A stretch of 64,000 nt of DNA, from assembly GCF_014836545.1 (NCBI RefSeq), contig NZ_JACSQS010000001.1, forward strand, positions 124,001 through 188,000. The letters are read 5' to 3'. Positions within the stretch are counted from its first letter, which is position 1. Each line of letters opens with the position of its first letter. The stretch comes from Stenotrophomonas lacuserhaii. GTDB lineage: Bacteria; Pseudomonadota; Gammaproteobacteria; Xanthomonadales; Xanthomonadaceae. Below are positions 60,717-64,000 of the stretch, piece by piece. The position numbers were made by a program, and so were the translations under genes. Under the pieces are notes generated by a model that saw only the letters and a program-made list of their open reading frames with translations, was not told the DNA's origin and searched no databases.

Positions 60717-61103
60717 TTAGAAGAGGCCTTCGAACGGGTTCCAGCTGACCCTGCCCTTCACGCGTTCGGCGTAATAGCTGTAGTTGGTGCTCATGGCCAC
60801 CGAGAGGCCGAGCGCCGCTCCGAGTGCACGTACCAGCAGGTCCGGTACGAAGAAGGAGACGGTGACCAGTGCCACGTACAGGCCGAATACAACCAGACCC
60901 TTGCGCCACATGCCCAGGATGAAAAGGTAGATCCAGCTGAAGAACAGGGCGAACAGGTTGATGTTCACCTTGAATTTTCCGGCGAAGGGCAGGGCTTTCA
61001 GAGCCTGTCGGTACTCCTTGGTCTTCGGCGCACCATGCTGGGCGAAGAAGTCAAAGCGGAACTGCCATTTCGGACTGTGCGTGACGGTATTCGGTGTTTC
61101 CAT
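60717..61103 (-). CDS. DUF2628 membrane protein
   Basis: 128 residues. Two or three membrane helices after a charged start: VNINLFALFFSWIYLFILGMWRKGLVVFGLYVALVTVSFFV, with FFWxx-type aromatic pattern and YYAERVKGRVSWNPFEGLF at the end, as in DUF2628. Function unknown. A palindrome of LacI-operator type lies 16 bases upstream of its start. Confidence 0.75.
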   Translation of the reverse strand: METPNTVTHSPKWQFRFDFFAQHGAPKTKEYRQALKALPFAGKFKVNINLFALFFSWIYLFILGMWRKGLVVFGLYVALVTVSFFVPDLLVRALGAALGLSVAMSTNYSYYAERVKGRVSWNPFEGLF

Positions 61104-61118
61104 TGTCGATCAAAGCTC

Positions 61119-61136
61119 CATGTAATCGTTTACATG
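61119..61136. promoter_or_regulatory. LacI-family-type operator palindrome
   Basis: CATGTAATCGTTTACATG has arms CATGTAA and TTACATG around a central CG, the layout of LacI-family sites (TGTAANCGNTTACA). It is upstream of the DUF2628 gene (-) and of the DUF4832 gene (+). Confidence 0.45.
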
Positions 61137-61183
61137 ATAGCGAGATCAAGACGTATTCACCATGGAAAGGCCTGCAAATCGTA

Positions 61184-61282
61184 GTAGACAGTGCCGAGCC
61201 ACGCTCGGCGAGCGAGGAGCGCGGCATGTTTCAGGCAGCGACGAGTCCGAACGGAAAGCCGCCGAGCATGGCTCGGAGCTAC
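61184..61282. repeat. Inverted pair of SMAG-type REP elements
   Basis: 61184-61210 reads GTAG, a short spacer and GCCGAGCCACGCTCGGCG on the + strand. 61258-61282 gives GTAG-CTCCGAGCCATGCTCGG on the - strand. Two opposed GTAG units about 50 bases apart form a typical REP doublet. Confidence 0.6.
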
Positions 61283-61332
61283 CTGACGTCGCTGCACAGA
61301 TCGAAACTGTGATCCAATCGATAAATTTCGCT

Positions 61333-61362
61333 ATGTTTCGATATTGATACATAACGAAACAT
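61333..61362. promoter_or_regulatory. Inverted repeat before the DUF4832 gene
   Basis: ATGTTTCG (61333-61340) and CGAAACAT (61355-61362) are perfect reverse complements with 14 bases between, in the most AT-rich part of the region. It lies ~85 bases before the ATG at 61446, a usual operator distance. Confidence 0.4.
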
Positions 61363-61445
61363 GCCATAAGGTCGTCGGCGACACCCTGGGGCTGGTCCAA
61401 CGCCTCCTGTCGCCGTCTTCCCCGTGCAACCGAAGAGGTACGTCC

Positions 61446-62897
61446 ATGTCGTCGTCACGTCCGTTTTCCGGAATGCTGGCTGTCGCAGTCCTCGCCAGCG
61501 CCCTGTCCACCGCCTGTGCCCACGCCGGCACCCTGACCCCGGCGGTATCCACCCAGGAGTTCGACAATCCGCATCGCGGTTTCATGCTGTGGGGCAGTTC
61601 CTATGCAGTGGATGGCGGGGTGGATAATTTCCACGGGGCGCACATCTATCACGTGTACCTTCCATGGCGGATCATTGAAACCGCCGACCAGGTATTCGAC
61701 TGGAATGCGGTGGAGACGCTGTACCTGCAGCCGATCCTCAATGACGATCCGCTGGCGACCTTCGTGCTGCGCCCCGTCGCTGATTATCCGGAAAGTGCCG
61801 CCAGCCAGATCGACGCGCATTACACCGGCGGCGAGAACGAACGCGACTATCCGAAGTTCCTCGAACAGGCGCCACTCAACATTCCGTATGCGGTGCGCGC
61901 CAAGTGCGATTCGGACGGTCCGATCCGCAGCCTGGATTACAACAACACGGCGGCGCGCCAGCAGATGCAGCAGTTCGTGCAGGCGCTGGCCGCGCGCTTC
62001 GATGGCGATCCGCGCATCACCGCCATCCAGGTGGGCCTGCTTGGCTTCTGGGGAGAGTGGCATACCAGTGGCTGCGAAGACCTGCAGCCCAACGCGCAGA
62101 CCCGTTCGCTGATCCGCGATGCCTACACCGCTGCCTTCCTGAAGACGCCGCTGCAGACCCGCTATGCGCGGGCATCAGACGTGGGATCGGCGCTGTTTGG
62201 CTTCCACGAGGATTACTTCCCCTCGTTCACCGGCAAGTGCAATGCGTTCAACCCGCAGATGCCCAGCTGCAGCGACGATGGCTGGTGGAACCTCGAATAC
62301 GGGCTGGCCAACGAGGTACCGGCGGCGCGGCAGAACTGGATGGTCAACCCGGTCAGCGGCGAGAGCCCGAACAGCAACCAGAAGAGTACCTGGACCAACC
62401 GCACCGCCGATGTGCGCAAGCTGCTGCGCGATTACCACTTCAGCTTCCTCGGCCCGGCCGGGGCGCACGAAACCAGTGGCAATGCGGCCAAGTTGAAGAC
62501 GCTGAAGAGCGATCTGGGCTACCGGCTGGGCATCAGCACGGTGACCTGGCCCAACACGCAGGTGCGTGGCCAGCAGGCGGCGCTGCAGCTGGGTATCAAG
62601 AACCACGGCTCGGCCCCGCTGTACAACGCCTACCACGTGGAACTGCACTGGGTGGCGGCTGATGGCAGCACCAAGGCGCGTACCTCGATACCCGCGGTGA
62701 CCCTGAGCGAGATCATGCCCGGCACGGTGCAGAGCCGCAGCACCACCTTCACCGTGCCCAGCAGCCTGGCGCCGGGCAGCTATGCGCTGCGTCTTGCGCT
62801 GGCCGATGACACCCCGGGCCGCCGCAACATCGCCCCGCAGAACGATGGGCAGGATGCGCAGCGTCGACTGCCGCTGGGACAGGTGCAGGTGAACTGA
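61446..62897 (+). CDS. Secreted DUF4832 protein (glycoside-hydrolase-like)
   Basis: 483 residues from ATG 61446 with a signal peptide (cleavage near AHA, residue 27). FDNPHRGFMLWGSS, the TIM-barrel-like region with QVGLLGFWGEWHTSGC (Glu near residue 205) and LRDYHFSFLGP are typical of DUF4832 proteins, which resemble glycoside hydrolases. A C-terminal beta-sandwich domain (~365-480, LQLGIKNHGSAPLYNAYHVELHW) follows. It would act on polysaccharide in the periplasm or outside. Two candidate operators lie upstream. Confidence 0.8.
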   Translation: MSSSRPFSGMLAVAVLASALSTACAHAGTLTPAVSTQEFDNPHRGFMLWGSSYAVDGGVDNFHGAHIYHVYLPWRIIETADQVFDWNAVETLYLQPILNDDPLATFVLRPVADYPESAASQIDAHYTGGENERDYPKFLEQAPLNIPYAVRAKCDSDGPIRSLDYNNTAARQQMQQFVQALAARFDGDPRITAIQVGLLGFWGEWHTSGCEDLQPNAQTRSLIRDAYTAAFLKTPLQTRYARASDVGSALFGFHEDYFPSFTGKCNAFNPQMPSCSDDGWWNLEYGLANEVPAARQNWMVNPVSGESPNSNQKSTWTNRTADVRKLLRDYHFSFLGPAGAHETSGNAAKLKTLKSDLGYRLGISTVTWPNTQVRGQQAALQLGIKNHGSAPLYNAYHVELHWVAADGSTKARTSIPAVTLSEIMPGTVQSRSTTFTVPSSLAPGSYALRLALADDTPGRRNIAPQNDGQDAQRRLPLGQVQVN

Positions 62898-63064
62898 GGC
62901 AGTGCGGTTCACTGGAGCATGGCGGTGCGGCGTGGGGCCGCATCGCCGCGCAGGCGGCGGGGCAGGCGCAGGCTTTCCCCGTCGTCACATTTGCGTCATC
63001 ATGCCGCCCATTCTGTTACCTCAAGCCGCCGCCAGAGGATCACTTCCTGCCTGGAGGCACTGCC

Positions 63065-64000
63065 GTGTCCGTCGTTCCGTCCCCTGTTGCCCCGACCCGC
63101 AGCGCTCGTCTGCATCGCACCCTTGCCCGTTCGCCGCTGACCCAGGCGGTATCTGCGGTGCTCACCGTGGGCCTGCTCACCGCCAGCGCGCAGGCGCAGC
63201 AGAGCGCCGCCGCACAGACCGACGACGAGGCTGCACGGACCCTGCAGACCGTGCAGGTGACCGCCAACCAGCTGGGCACCGTGACCGAGAACAGCGGCTC
63301 CTACACGCCGGGTACCATCGCCACCGCCACCCGGCTGGTGCTGAGCCCGCGTCAGACCCCGCAGTCGATCAGCGTGATCACCCGGCAGGAGATGAACGAC
63401 TTCGGCCTCAACGGCATCGACGATGTCATGAAGGTCACTCCGGGGATCAGCATCGTCACCTACGACAGCGAGCGCACCGAGTACTACGCACGTGGTTTCG
63501 CCGTACAGAACTTCCAGTACGACGGCATTCCGATGGCGCGCGATTCGGCTTATTCGGCCGGCAATACGCTCAGCGACATGGCCATCTATGATCGCGTGGA
63601 AGTGCTCAAGGGCGCCACCGGCCTGCTGACCGGCATGGGTGATCCCGGTGCCACGATCAACCTGATCCGCAAGAAGCCGACGCACGAATTCGCCGGTAGC
63701 ATGGGCTTGGGCGTCGGCTCGTGGGACAGCTACCGCGCCGAAGTGGATGTCAGCGGGCCGCTGACCGGAAGTGGTCGCGTGCGTGGGCGCGCGGTGGCGG
63801 CGCAGCAGGACAAGCACTCCAACGTCGACCATTACCAGCGCACCAACAAGGTGTTCTACGGCATTCTCGAAGCAGACATCGACGACAGCACGCTGCTGAC
63901 CTTCGGCGCCGACTACCAGGACAGCGATCCGCAGGGTTCCAGCTGGGGCGGCATTCCGTTGCTGGACAGCACCGGCAACTTCAACAGGATGCCGCGTTCG
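63065..64000 (+). CDS. TonB-dependent siderophore receptor, 3' partial
   Basis: 312 codons to the window end, from GTG 63065 after GGAGG. Signal peptide ends near AQA (residue 45). TonB-box region TLQTVQVTAN, then plug motifs LSPRQTPQSISVITRQEMNDFG, GISIVTYDSERTEYYARGF and RVEVLKGATGLLTGMGDPGATINLIRKKP place it in the FpvA/FoxA-like siderophore group. The barrel begins near residue 215 and runs off the window. It is distinct from the receptor at 48905. Confidence 0.9.
   Translation, partial: MSVVPSPVAPTRSARLHRTLARSPLTQAVSAVLTVGLLTASAQAQQSAAAQTDDEAARTLQTVQVTANQLGTVTENSGSYTPGTIATATRLVLSPRQTPQSISVITRQEMNDFGLNGIDDVMKVTPGISIVTYDSERTEYYARGFAVQNFQYDGIPMARDSAYSAGNTLSDMAIYDRVEVLKGATGLLTGMGDPGATINLIRKKPTHEFAGSMGLGVGSWDSYRAEVDVSGPLTGSGRVRGRAVAAQQDKHSNVDHYQRTNKVFYGILEADIDDSTLLTFGADYQDSDPQGSSWGGIPLLDSTGNFNRMPRS

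Noticed and set aside
1-64000. CRISPR array
   Set aside because: No series of regularly spaced near-identical repeats was seen; the only regular repeat series are protein-coding (7886-8137 and the tail fibre) or REP-type.

Overview
The window is high-GC DNA from a gammaproteobacterium of the Xanthomonadaceae, most likely Stenotrophomonas (S. maltophilia group). The best species-level clue is a set of short GTAG-headed palindromes around 60.7 and 61.2 kb that look like the SMAG repeats described in S. maltophilia. The gene set (TonB receptors, an NdvB-type glucan synthase, Cho, TrkA/TrkH) fits. No rRNA, complete tRNA or CRISPR array was found.

Region 1 (1 to about 26.97 kb) is the late half of a siphovirus-type prophage. 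It is read mostly on the + strand: portal (cut by the window edge and fused to an Acb1-like anti-CBASS domain), a DUF2213 protease with a nested scaffold start, cement protein, major capsid protein, head-tail connector genes, tail terminator, tail tube, tail chaperone pair, tape measure, lambda M/L/K-like tail-tip genes and a 2631-residue central fibre of the lambda J type. Accessory genes follow: a BLUF blue-light receptor on the - strand, two zinc-ribbon-like proteins and several small unknowns. A - strand tyrosine integrase comes last. The right attachment site is probably the 3' end of a tRNA-Ser at 26961-26980. No endolysin or holin gene is visible here, so lysis genes should lie left of the window.

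Region 2 (27 to 45.3 kb) is chromosome with many small accessory genes and traces of rearrangement. It holds a structured non-coding stretch at the prophage border, a membrane protein, a small secreted Cys protein, and the 2902-residue cyclic beta-glucan synthase coupled to a 75-residue gene and flanked by diverged direct repeats. It also holds the UvrC-like nuclease Cho, an AraC-type regulator remnant, a chromosomal paralog of a prophage cargo gene, an S41 peptidase lipoprotein and a DUF488 protein.

Region 3 (45.3 to 64 kb) is core-like chromosome. A LysR regulator diverges from an MFS exporter. A TonB siderophore receptor, a PepSY membrane protein and a 41-residue membrane protein form an iron-uptake operon. 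A BCCT osmolyte transporter, a porin and a DUF2254 membrane protein lie on the - strand, followed by trkA-trkH for potassium uptake on the + strand. Two membrane genes, a bidirectional terminator, SMAG repeats, a LacI-type palindrome, a secreted DUF4832 glycosidase-like protein and the start of a second TonB siderophore receptor complete the window. Osmotic and ion homeostasis (NdvB, BCCT, TrkA/H) and iron uptake are the main chromosomal themes.
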